Origin: JBBSBY01 sp038250835
GTDB lineage: Bacteria > Desulfobacterota > Desulfomonilia > Desulfomonilales > Desulfomonilaceae
Assembly: GCA_038250835.1 (NCBI GenBank)
Contig: JBBSBY010000002.1
Coordinates: 59,962 to 123,961, forward strand
Direction of reading: 5' to 3'
DNA: 64,000 bases
Below, in pieces: positions 34,695 through 42,228 of the stretch (the first letter of the stretch is position 1; the number at the start of each line of letters is the position of its first letter). Position numbers and translations under genes: made by a program. Under the pieces are notes generated by a model. The model made no database searches, was not told where the DNA came from, and saw only the letters and a list, made by a program, of their open reading frames with translations.

Positions 34695-35696
34695 TTGCAC
34701 AAACTACCAACATTATTTTTACTCGTGCTGCTGATTGCGTTCGGCTTTCCAGCCGGCGGGCATACCGAGAGCGCTGCGCGCATTTCAGTGCTTATGGCGA
34801 CGGGGATGCCGGGTAGCACTTATTATCAGGCCGGTCTCGGAATGGCGTCTTTGTGGACGACTCGACTTCGAGATATAGGCATAAGAGTTTCAGCGGCTAT
34901 TTCCGAAGGCTCCATTGAAAACATCGATGCAATACGGATAGCCGACGCGGATATTATTCTGGTGGAAAATTTGTTCAGTTCAATGGCTTACACTGGGACG
35001 GGCCTATTCAAAGGTAGGCCGATCACCGAATTGAGAAGTGTGACGAATTTATGGCCCAATGTGCTACACTTTATGATTCGTTCCGACAAAGTCTCCACAG
35101 GAGCTTTACTGGATCTGGACGATCTTACCACCGCTATCGAGTTACCCGACAGCGGAAATCGCTTTCTTACTGAGATGCTGCTGAAGGGGCTGAAATCCGG
35201 AAAAAACAAGATAAAATTTCGCCCTATGAGCAACTTCGCGGCGGCTGAAGCGCTACGTAAAGGCCATGTTCAGGCTTTAGACGTCATAGGAGGGCCTCCG
35301 ATTCCTTTAGTGACGGCGCTGTTCAATGAACTTAAAACCGGCATAGCTTTTCTAAATGTTACAGATGCGCAAGTGGAAGCCATAAATAGTGACTATAAAT
35401 GGAGTATTTTTCGACAAATAATTCCTGTAGGCACGTATCCAGGTCAAAATAAACCGATTAATACAGTAGCCCAGATGTCGAGTTTATGCGCCGCTGCCTC
35501 GTTGGATTCACAGGTTGTATATTCATTGACCAAATCGCTTTATGAAAATCTGGAGCATTTGGTTAAAGTTCATCCCTCTTTCCGACATATTAGTATCGAG
35601 AAAGCCATAGATGGGCTTGCAGTGCCGCTGCACAAGGGCGCAATTCGATATTACAAAGAAAGAAAAATCAAAATTCCCGAACATTTGACGCAATAA
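34695..35696 (+). CDS. TAXI-family TRAP-type solute-binding protein
   Basis: It would bind an organic solute in the periplasm and hand it to a TRAP permease. The product begins at TTG 34695 with a signal peptide (MHKLPTLFLLVLLIAFGFP). The mature protein begins ISVLMATGMPGSTYYQAGLG, which is the TAXI signature around the ligand pocket. Later come GSIENIDAIRIADADIILVE and GHVQALDVIGGPPIPLVTAL. No DctM or DctQ permease lies within the window near it, which is unusual for a TRAP system. The thiolase gene follows 24 bases later on the same strand. Confidence 0.8.
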   Translation: MHKLPTLFLLVLLIAFGFPAGGHTESAARISVLMATGMPGSTYYQAGLGMASLWTTRLRDIGIRVSAAISEGSIENIDAIRIADADIILVENLFSSMAYTGTGLFKGRPITELRSVTNLWPNVLHFMIRSDKVSTGALLDLDDLTTAIELPDSGNRFLTEMLLKGLKSGKNKIKFRPMSNFAAAEALRKGHVQALDVIGGPPIPLVTALFNELKTGIAFLNVTDAQVEAINSDYKWSIFRQIIPVGTYPGQNKPINTVAQMSSLCAAASLDSQVVYSLTKSLYENLEHLVKVHPSFRHISIEKAIDGLAVPLHKGAIRYYKERKIKIPEHLTQ

Positions 35697-35720
35697 ACTA
35701 AGCCCTGCAAGGAGGCATTT

Positions 35721-36905
35721 ATGAGGGACGTTTTCATTATTAATGCGGTTCGTACCCCCGTTGGATCATTTGGAGGAGCTCTAACGGGTGTTCCTGCGGT
35801 AGAATTAGGGACCCTGGTAGTCAAGGAACTTCTAAAAAGAACCGGCTTAAAACCGGAGCAGGTTGATGAGCTGGTTTTCGGCTGTGTTCTACAATCCGGC
35901 CAGGGACAAAATGTGGCGCGCCAGATAGTGATTAAATCCGGTATCCCCAGGGAAGTTCCGGCATTCACGATCAACAAGGTTTGCGCTTCAGGATTGCGAT
36001 CCGTCTCTCTTGCCGCCCAGATGATTAAAGCCGGCGACGCGGATGCCATCATTGCCGGCGGAACTGAAAATATGTCCGCGGCTCCGTATGGGGCGCCGAA
36101 CGTAAGATGGGGCGCCAGACTGAACAACGGCCAATTAGTTGATTTGATGATACATGATGGGCTCTGGGAAATATTCAACAATTATCATATGGGTATGACC
36201 GCTGAAAACGTGGCGGATCAATACGGATTAACAAGAGAAGAGCAAGATAAATTGAGCGAGCAAAGCCAGCAAAGAGCTGAAGCTGCCATAAAGAGCGGCA
36301 GATTTAAGGATGAAATTGTTCCTGTGGTGATTCCTCAACGGAAAGGTGATCCGAAAGTTTTCGATACTGATGAACATCCCCGCGCCGGAACTACATTCGA
36401 AGCTCTCAGCAAACTGAAACCCGCCTTCAAGAAGGATGGCTCCGTTACAGCCGGCAACGCTTCCGGAATCAATGACGGCGCCGCTGCTATTTTGGTCATG
36501 TCCGGCGAAAAGATGAGAGAGCTGGGTCTTAAACCTATGGTAAAAATTATTTCCTATGCTTCAGCGGGAGTAGATCCAAGCGTGATGGGGATCGGCCCGG
36601 TGCCGGCTACCAGGAAAGCTCTCGAAAAAGCGGGACTGCAACTCTCTGATATTGATCTCATCGAGGCAAATGAGGCTTTTGCGGCGCAAACACTGGCAGT
36701 AGGCAAGGATCTAGGATTCGACTACGATAAAGTGAACGTAAACGGCGGCGCAATAGCAATAGGTCATCCAATCGGCGCCTCGGGCGCAAGGATACTCACT
36801 TCATTGCTTTACGAAATGCAAAAACGGGATAATGTGAAGAAGGGTCTCGCTACTCTCTGCGTAGGCGGCGGCATGGGCTCGGCTCTTATCGTCGAGAAGG
36901 TGTAA
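35721..36905 (+). CDS. Acetyl-CoA C-acetyltransferase (thiolase)
   Basis: The product condenses or cleaves acetoacetyl-CoA in the cytoplasm. Catalytic residues are all present in the 394-residue protein: the nucleophilic cysteine in NKVCASGLRSV near residue 90, the histidine in GGAIAIGHPIGASGARI, and the second cysteine in ATLCVGGGMGSAL. The N-terminus (FIINAVRTPVGSFGGAL) is typical of the short-chain AtoB/ThlA group. AAGGAGG precedes the ATG. Whether it works in fatty-acid or butyrate metabolism or in assimilation is unclear. Confidence 0.93.
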   Translation: MRDVFIINAVRTPVGSFGGALTGVPAVELGTLVVKELLKRTGLKPEQVDELVFGCVLQSGQGQNVARQIVIKSGIPREVPAFTINKVCASGLRSVSLAAQMIKAGDADAIIAGGTENMSAAPYGAPNVRWGARLNNGQLVDLMIHDGLWEIFNNYHMGMTAENVADQYGLTREEQDKLSEQSQQRAEAAIKSGRFKDEIVPVVIPQRKGDPKVFDTDEHPRAGTTFEALSKLKPAFKKDGSVTAGNASGINDGAAAILVMSGEKMRELGLKPMVKIISYASAGVDPSVMGIGPVPATRKALEKAGLQLSDIDLIEANEAFAAQTLAVGKDLGFDYDKVNVNGGAIAIGHPIGASGARILTSLLYEMQKRDNVKKGLATLCVGGGMGSALIVEKV

Positions 36906-37043
36906 GTAAATTTAGAGTGTAGTTACCAAAGTTGATACGCTAAATAGAGATGTAAACGGCAAAGCTTCAGTTTTTGCGCCCTCTATCGCGCGAACCGCTT
37001 TTTATTGGACCGTGTATCGGTAGATCTTTTAAACTTGCTGATG

Positions 37044-37064
37044 GGGGCGGGTTTCACCCGTCCC
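37044..37064. terminator. Hairpin between the convergent thiolase and FtsX-like permease genes
   Basis: The inverted repeat GGGGCGGGT-TTC-ACCCGTCCC forms a 9-pair stem (one G-T pair) with a 3-base loop. It stands in the 220-base gap between converging genes. No U-run follows, so a bidirectional terminator is likely but not certain. Confidence 0.5.
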
Positions 37065-37125
37065 TGCAATAATCAGCGACTTTTCCCACGTCGACATTTT
37101 CCGGATCAGAGACACAATCCGCCAA

Positions 37126-38289
37126 TTAGTATCTTAGCGCTTCCACGATTTCAAAATTAGACGCTCGCCAAGCGGGCGCCAGTCCGCCGACAAATCCCAT
37201 GCCCAAAGAAAACATCATCGTTTCCAAAGCTATTGTTGGGGTGAGGGTAAACCCAAAAGCAAGTTCGGAGAACGTCTCCCAGTTCATTGTAGAAATTGTC
37301 AAGAATTGAAGCAATGAACTGAACAAAATCCCAAATGCGCCGCCGGCTATACCCAGGAGCAAAGATTCAGCAAGAAATGCAGTTAAAATGCTAAGTTTCT
37401 GAAAGCCAAGAGCCCTCATGACTCCGATCTCTCGCGTTCTATTCACCACAGCGGAATACATTGTTACCATGGCGCCTAGGATTGCCCCAACACTGAAGAA
37501 TGTTGTCATGGCTATACCCAGTATTCGAATAAATTTGGCCATCACTTCGGATTGAGCTCTGTAAAAATCAATCTCTCGTTTAACTTGCACTGTCAGTCGA
37601 GGGTCTCGTTCCAGGTCTTGCTTAAATGTTTCAAAAGCAGATTTGGAGGGTATTCTTACGATTACCACAGAATATGCGTTACGACGAAAAGCCCCCATTA
37701 ACTGATCGCCGTCCGCCCAAATTTCCGAGTCGAACGCCGTCTTGCCGGCCTCGTAAATTCCCACTACCGTCCAATCGGCCATCGCAAAATGCAAAACACC
37801 GCCCAAGCCGGCGCCGGTGATCCTCTCCGCGATACTTTTGCCCACGATAACTTCTCTCGACCCTGGACGAATTTTGCGTCCCACTGTGAGTTTCACTTGA
37901 GACCGCAGTTGCATGGAGTGTTTATCTATTCCGCGTACAACCACGTTTGTTGGTTTACCGCTCGACGCTTTCGGCAATGTGACCAGAACCAGGGCCTCTT
38001 TAGCCGCAATAGGATCTCCTTTCGAATCCTGCTCCACTTCCGGCCTGACTGATATAATTGCAGCGTCATTGCGATCTACCACGCTTGAAACCTCAGTTTC
38101 CGCAGCGCCCCTCAAAACTATGGCATTACCTGGCTGACCAGTCTCCTGGAGCGTTTTTTCCAATCCTTGGGCAAGCATCAGCACCGCGGCAAAAACGAAT
38201 GCTACCAGAGCCATACCTCCGGCGGTCAAGGCCGAAGTCAACCTACGCACCCAAAGATTTCGCCAGGTATAACTAAATGGAATTGCCAT
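37126..38289 (-). CDS. FtsX/MacB-type ABC transporter permease
   Basis: The 387-residue protein has one N-terminal helix, a large extracytoplasmic (MacB-core-like) domain of about 220 residues, and three C-terminal helices, as in MacB and LolC/E. Seen motifs are TREIGVMRALGFQKLSILTA and the ending PAWRASNFEIVEALRY. Its start overlaps the end of lipB by 17 bases. No ATPase gene is next to it, so the partner must be encoded elsewhere. It could take part in lipoprotein release or drug and peptide export. Confidence 0.85.
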   Translation of the reverse strand: MAIPFSYTWRNLWVRRLTSALTAGGMALVAFVFAAVLMLAQGLEKTLQETGQPGNAIVLRGAAETEVSSVVDRNDAAIISVRPEVEQDSKGDPIAAKEALVLVTLPKASSGKPTNVVVRGIDKHSMQLRSQVKLTVGRKIRPGSREVIVGKSIAERITGAGLGGVLHFAMADWTVVGIYEAGKTAFDSEIWADGDQLMGAFRRNAYSVVIVRIPSKSAFETFKQDLERDPRLTVQVKREIDFYRAQSEVMAKFIRILGIAMTTFFSVGAILGAMVTMYSAVVNRTREIGVMRALGFQKLSILTAFLAESLLLGIAGGAFGILFSSLLQFLTISTMNWETFSELAFGFTLTPTIALETMMFSLGMGFVGGLAPAWRASNFEIVEALRY

Positions 38290-38986
38290 GCTTAAGCTCA
38301 GTATTGTCTTTAACTATCTGGTAATTGAAAATCTCGGCGAAGGTTTCGATAATGTGAGATTGGACTACTTTTTTCTCGACTTGTCCAATCACATCAGTAA
38401 TGGAGATCATCTTGGTTTCAGGCGCCCCGCATAATACAACAAACTTCGATACTTCAGAAATTAGATTAGTATTCAAGCTGAATCCGTGATAGGCGACTCG
38501 TTGAGTAACTCGCACTCCGATAGACGCGATTTTTTCATTTGCCGCAATCCAAACTCCGATTTGACCGGGAATTCGATTACCATTGATCCCAATTTTACTT
38601 AATGTTCTTATAATAACTTCCTCGAGGTTGTAGACATACTCCCGGACCGACAGCTTGGCGGCCCTAAGATCAATGATAGGATAGCAAACTATCTGGCCGG
38701 GTCCGTGGTATGTGGCCTGACCGCCTCTATCCGACTGCACGACTGAAATGCCGCGCATTTGCAGCTCGTCTTCGGACATAAGAAGCTGTGCGCCTGCGTC
38801 TCTGTGTCCCAATGTTATTGTGGGGGGATGTTCGAGAATCAGCAGTTTGTCAATGTCCAGACCGCGATTTCGCAGTTTTTCTTCGACTAATCTCCGCTGA
38901 AGCCGTAACGCTCGCGAATAATCAAGGCTTTCGAAGAGGAGCAACAAACAGGGTCTCGACGTGACTGATGAATTGCCTGGTTTCAA
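38273..38986 (-). CDS. lipB: Octanoyl-[acyl-carrier-protein]:protein N-octanoyltransferase
   Basis: LipB transfers octanoate from ACP to lipoyl domains, the first step of lipoate synthesis. Recognised motifs: PPTITLGHRDAG, SDRGGQATYHGPGQIVCYPI, IGVRVTQRVAYHGFSLN with the active-site lysine just before it in NEKIASIGV, and the cysteine in FVVLCGAPETKMISI. The product is 237 residues. The GTC-rich N-terminal 10 residues are loosely conserved, so the start is tentative. No lipA is nearby. The permease gene overlaps its end. Confidence 0.92.
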   Translation of the reverse strand: MKPGNSSVTSRPCLLLLFESLDYSRALRLQRRLVEEKLRNRGLDIDKLLILEHPPTITLGHRDAGAQLLMSEDELQMRGISVVQSDRGGQATYHGPGQIVCYPIIDLRAAKLSVREYVYNLEEVIIRTLSKIGINGNRIPGQIGVWIAANEKIASIGVRVTQRVAYHGFSLNTNLISEVSKFVVLCGAPETKMISITDVIGQVEKKVVQSHIIETFAEIFNYQIVKDNTELKHGNSI

Positions 38987-39114
38987 GATGTTTCATTCCG
39001 GATTGCTTTTAATTTCGTAATATCATGTTGAAGATCCTTTTCTCAGTTTTAGAAACTGTGGAGAAGGAGCCACGAGGAGCACGGAAATACTACCATTTTT
39101 ATGGCGAGCCGGTA

Positions 39115-39705
39115 TCACATTTCCCTACGGTTATCCAGCGCTTTGGACAATGTCAGAGGATCGGCATATTCGAGCGCCCCGCCAACAGGGATGCCGTACG
39201 CGATTCTGCTGAGTTTTATGCCGGACTTTTGCAACTTATCAGCCATGTAGGAAGCGGTGGCTTCGCCCTCGACAGTGGGGTTTAGCGCAAGAATTATCTC
39301 GGAGACACCTGGTTTCCGAGCCCTTTCGAATAACTCCCGGCATTTAATGTCCGCCGGTCCGATGGCGTCCAAAGGCGATAATGTCCCATGTAGGACGTGA
39401 TACAGGCCTCTAAAATGACCCACCTTTTCTATTGTGATAAGGTCCAGCGGCGTCTCGACAACGCAAATTGTTGAGCGGTCCCTTTTCATATCGGAACATA
39501 TCGAGCAAGGATCCGTGTCCGTCAAGCTGAAGCATGCTGAGCATAATCTCAAACTTTCTTTCACATCTTTGATTGCGGAAATTAGATTGCGAATGTCCGC
39601 GGAGTCTGCGTTTAGAAAATAGAATGCAAATCTGGTAGCGGTTTTTTCGCCCACTCCGGGAAGCTTCTTTAAAGCTTTGATTAGTGTGGATAAAGATTCC
39701 GTCAG
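39115..39705 (-). CDS. recR: Recombination protein RecR, apparently starting at CTG
   Basis: RecR loads RecA with RecO/RecF in gap repair. The frame is closed upstream by TAA and has no ATG, GTG or TTG before the conserved LKKLPGVGEKTATRFAF helix-hairpin-helix. A CTG at 39705 has GGAGG 6 bases upstream and yields 196 residues, the family's usual length, with TESLSTLIKALKKLPG matching other RecR N-termini. Starting at GTG 39654 would cut off the first helix of this motif. The C4 zinc finger CSACFSLTDTDPCSIC and the Toprim segments VVETPLDLITIE and TVEGEATASYM are intact. recR is usually next to ybaB or dnaX; here ybaB is 21 kb away. Confidence 0.88.
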   Translation of the reverse strand: MTESLSTLIKALKKLPGVGEKTATRFAFYFLNADSADIRNLISAIKDVKESLRLCSACFSLTDTDPCSICSDMKRDRSTICVVETPLDLITIEKVGHFRGLYHVLHGTLSPLDAIGPADIKCRELFERARKPGVSEIILALNPTVEGEATASYMADKLQKSGIKLSRIAYGIPVGGALEYADPLTLSKALDNRREM

Positions 39706-39923
39706 CTCAGCCCTCCGAGTTTTTTCAGCTATTCTAGCGCATTATGCTTTCATTTTACACCCTGCTGGATCGGGTGATCTATTCAAGAACAAGGTTCCCA
39801 GTTCGTCGTCAGGATTTTGGCCAAATTAATCGACTTTATATAATTCGTTTTTTGTTATAAATTCCATTCCATTCTCAGCTACGAACACGAATCACAGTGC
39901 AATATCAGGTCTGGAGGGCAATT

Positions 39924-40565
39924 ATGGATGAATTTGTGCGTGAACATACACGGAAAACAATTGATGCTACCCTGGAAGCTTTGAAAAAGCACGGATTTGG
40001 AGCAAAGTTCTTTGAAACCCGGAAGGAAGCCGCTGATTTCATCTTAGACGCCGCGAAAGATTGCGAAACAGTGGGCATAGCAGGCACGCACACTGTGCGA
40101 GCGTTACAGGTTCTACCCATATTGGAGGAGCTTGGTAAAACTATTTACGATCATTGGAAATTTAAACCCGGTGAGCCGGAAGAGCTTGACTGCCGGAAAA
40201 AGCAGATGACTTCCGATCTTTTTCTGACCTCCGCAAACGCTGTGACAATGACCGGTGAAATAGTAAACAAAGACGGCGCGGGAAATCGAATAAACGCCAT
40301 GACTTTTGGGCCAAAAAAAGTGATCATTGTAATGGGGAAAAATAAGATTGTCACTGATTTGAATGACGCTCTTGACCGTATAGAAACTACGGCAGGTCCC
40401 ATTCGCGCCGCAAGTCTGAAGCGCAAAACTCCGTGCGCTTCAACGGGAGTCTGTATGGATTGCGAGTCTCCGGAACGCATTTGTAGGATTACCAGCATTT
40501 TACACAGACAGCCGATGCTGTCGAATATCACCGTGGGCATTCTCAACGAGGATTTAGGATACTGA
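39924..40565 (+). CDS. LUD-domain (LutC/YkgG-like) protein
   Basis: The start ATG 39924 follows GGAGGG and gives 213 residues. The LUD domain is clear: GIAGTHTVRALQVLP, FLTSANAVTMTGEIVNKDG, NRINAMTFGPKKVIIVMGKN, and the cysteine motif PCASTGVCMDCESPERIC near the end, which is diagnostic for the family. LutC homologues act with LutA/LutB in lactate oxidation. This gene stands apart from the lutA gene at the left edge, is not fused to a Fe-S domain and is followed by a GHMP kinase gene 1 base after its stop. Its exact role is uncertain. Confidence 0.85.
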   Translation: MDEFVREHTRKTIDATLEALKKHGFGAKFFETRKEAADFILDAAKDCETVGIAGTHTVRALQVLPILEELGKTIYDHWKFKPGEPEELDCRKKQMTSDLFLTSANAVTMTGEIVNKDGAGNRINAMTFGPKKVIIVMGKNKIVTDLNDALDRIETTAGPIRAASLKRKTPCASTGVCMDCESPERICRITSILHRQPMLSNITVGILNEDLGY

Positions 40566-40566
40566 T

Positions 40567-41577
40567 ATGGAATTGAGGATAGCGGCTCCAAATAGGATAG
40601 ATTTGGGGGGCGGCACTACGGATATATATCCTTTATACCTATTCATGGACGGCGGCTGCACGGTAAACATCGCCATTACGGTGCTTAGCATGGTCACTTT
40701 CCGGGTTCACGGGGGCGTGGGAGTCCGCATCACCTCGGAAGATCTCGAAAAAACTATTGAAGCGCCCGATCCTGACAACCTGCCGCTGGACGGCCCGTTA
40801 GGGTTAATCGCAAGGGCAGTAAAGGCAATTCCGCCCGATGCGGGACTGGAGATAATTACCTGTAATCAAGCCCCGGCAGGATCAGGACTGGGAGCTTCGA
40901 GCGCGCTGATTGCGGCCGTAATTCGCGGCCTACAACATCTACGAAACGAAAAACACGAGCCCACTAAGCTTTGCGCTCTGGCGATGAATATAGAGACTTC
41001 TCACATTGGGGTTCCCGCCGGAAATCAAGACCACATAGCCTCGGTCTTCGGTGGAATTTCCATGATTGATTTTGGGCACAACAGCTTTTGCAGGTCTTCT
41101 TTGCCGAGAAACTCAAAAATGTTGAAGTTGTTGGAACAATCCTTGGTTTTGTCCTATACGGGACTCAGCCGCTTTTCCGGCATGAATAATTGGGAAATTA
41201 CCAAAGATTTTATAGACGGTAAAAATAATGTTAGAGAAAAGCTCATTCAGATAAGGAATATTGCCAAGCGAATGACGCACAATATCTTAGCTGGTGATTG
41301 GCACGGGGTAGGAAGGTTAATTGATGAGGAATGGCAGATTAGAAGGACTTTGGCGGAAGGTGTAAGCACTCAACGCATAGATGGAATAATGCTCTCCGCC
41401 ATGGAAGCAGGCGCGCTGGCCAATAAAATTTGCGGGGCGGGTGGAGGCGGTTGTATGATAACTTTTGTTGACCCCGTTAAGCGATCTCAAGTGGAAGAGG
41501 CTATTGTTACATCGGGTGGAAAGCTGATTCCTTTTTCAATTGCGCGTCAAGGCGCCATTATTGACTGTGATAAATAG
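40567..41577 (+). CDS. GHMP-family kinase
   Basis: The ATP-binding motif QAPAGSGLGASSALIAAV and the C-terminal AGALANKICGAGGGGCM are typical of GHMP kinases (336 residues), which phosphorylate sugars, mevalonate or homoserine-like substrates. The N-terminal IAAPNRIDLGGGTTDIYPL with its GGGTTD resembles the heptose-7-phosphate kinase/fucokinase-type subgroup. It begins 1 base after the LUD gene stop, so the two form an operon, an association I do not know from other organisms. The substrate is not known. Confidence 0.75.
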   Translation: MELRIAAPNRIDLGGGTTDIYPLYLFMDGGCTVNIAITVLSMVTFRVHGGVGVRITSEDLEKTIEAPDPDNLPLDGPLGLIARAVKAIPPDAGLEIITCNQAPAGSGLGASSALIAAVIRGLQHLRNEKHEPTKLCALAMNIETSHIGVPAGNQDHIASVFGGISMIDFGHNSFCRSSLPRNSKMLKLLEQSLVLSYTGLSRFSGMNNWEITKDFIDGKNNVREKLIQIRNIAKRMTHNILAGDWHGVGRLIDEEWQIRRTLAEGVSTQRIDGIMLSAMEAGALANKICGAGGGGCMITFVDPVKRSQVEEAIVTSGGKLIPFSIARQGAIIDCDK

Positions 41578-41659
41578 ATGGAAGTGATTCTTGTTTTTTT
41601 TTAAAATCCGTGTTAGACACGCCGGCAGCAAAAGAACTTGATTCTCGGAGGAATCACAC

Positions 41660-41893
41660 ATGATCAAAAAAATGTTGGTGTTTGCTATTGCCGCTTTATT
41701 CTGGTTGACTTTGGTCCCTTTTGCCTCGGCTGAAGAGTGGGCCGTTATTAAGGATTCCAGTGGTAAATGCAGCGTGAGGAGCGTGAAGAAAGCTACTCCC
41801 AAGACTATTGCCGGACCTTTCAAATCAAAAGCCGAAGCTGAGAAAGCCAAACAGGAAAAATGCCCTAAACCGGAGAAAAAATCCAAAAAGTAA
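41660..41893 (+). CDS. Small secreted lysine-rich protein
   Basis: A 77-residue protein with a clear signal peptide (FAIAALFWLTLVPFASAEE) and a short mature domain, WAVIKDSSGKCSVRSVKK, with a second cysteine in KCPKPEKK, so one disulfide is likely. The C-terminus is a lysine-rich tail. Similar small secreted proteins occur in deltaproteobacteria without known role. CGGAGG lies upstream of the ATG. Confidence 0.65.
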   Translation: MIKKMLVFAIAALFWLTLVPFASAEEWAVIKDSSGKCSVRSVKKATPKTIAGPFKSKAEAEKAKQEKCPKPEKKSKK

Positions 41894-41951
41894 GTTTTGC
41901 TCACTCCGACTATAGTGTTCCTCATTTCTTCGGAATCACTCCCATCTTATC

Positions 41952-41992
41952 GTCCCGGCGCACGCCGGGACCTAGATTTTCCTGGATACGGC
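41952..41992. repeat. Dispersed intergenic repeat unit, copy 2
   Basis: GTCCCGGCG-CA-CGCCGGGAC (41952-41971) is a perfect 9-pair hairpin, followed by CTAGATTTTCCTGGATACGG. The second half matches the copy at 33255. It lies in the 335-base gap 41894-42228 between the secreted protein gene and the EF-G gene, where it may also end transcription. Nothing else is recognised in the gap. Confidence 0.55.
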
Positions 41993-42228
41993 TTTCCGCT
42001 GATCTGGTCTGGGGTAACCCTCGTGGGCGCTAACCTTCGCTGAACTCAAAAGCAGAATCACGGCGCCGGAGTAAAAGTCCCACTCAAAAGAGGAATTTAG
42101 GGAGTAATTTCGTCTGCCGTGGAACTATAAATGATTACTAATGTTCTTCTCCTTAGTCATCGGTGAAATGAAACCAGACCCGAATAAACGGCCAAACGTC
42201 CTTACCCACCGCCAAGTTTTCCAATTCA

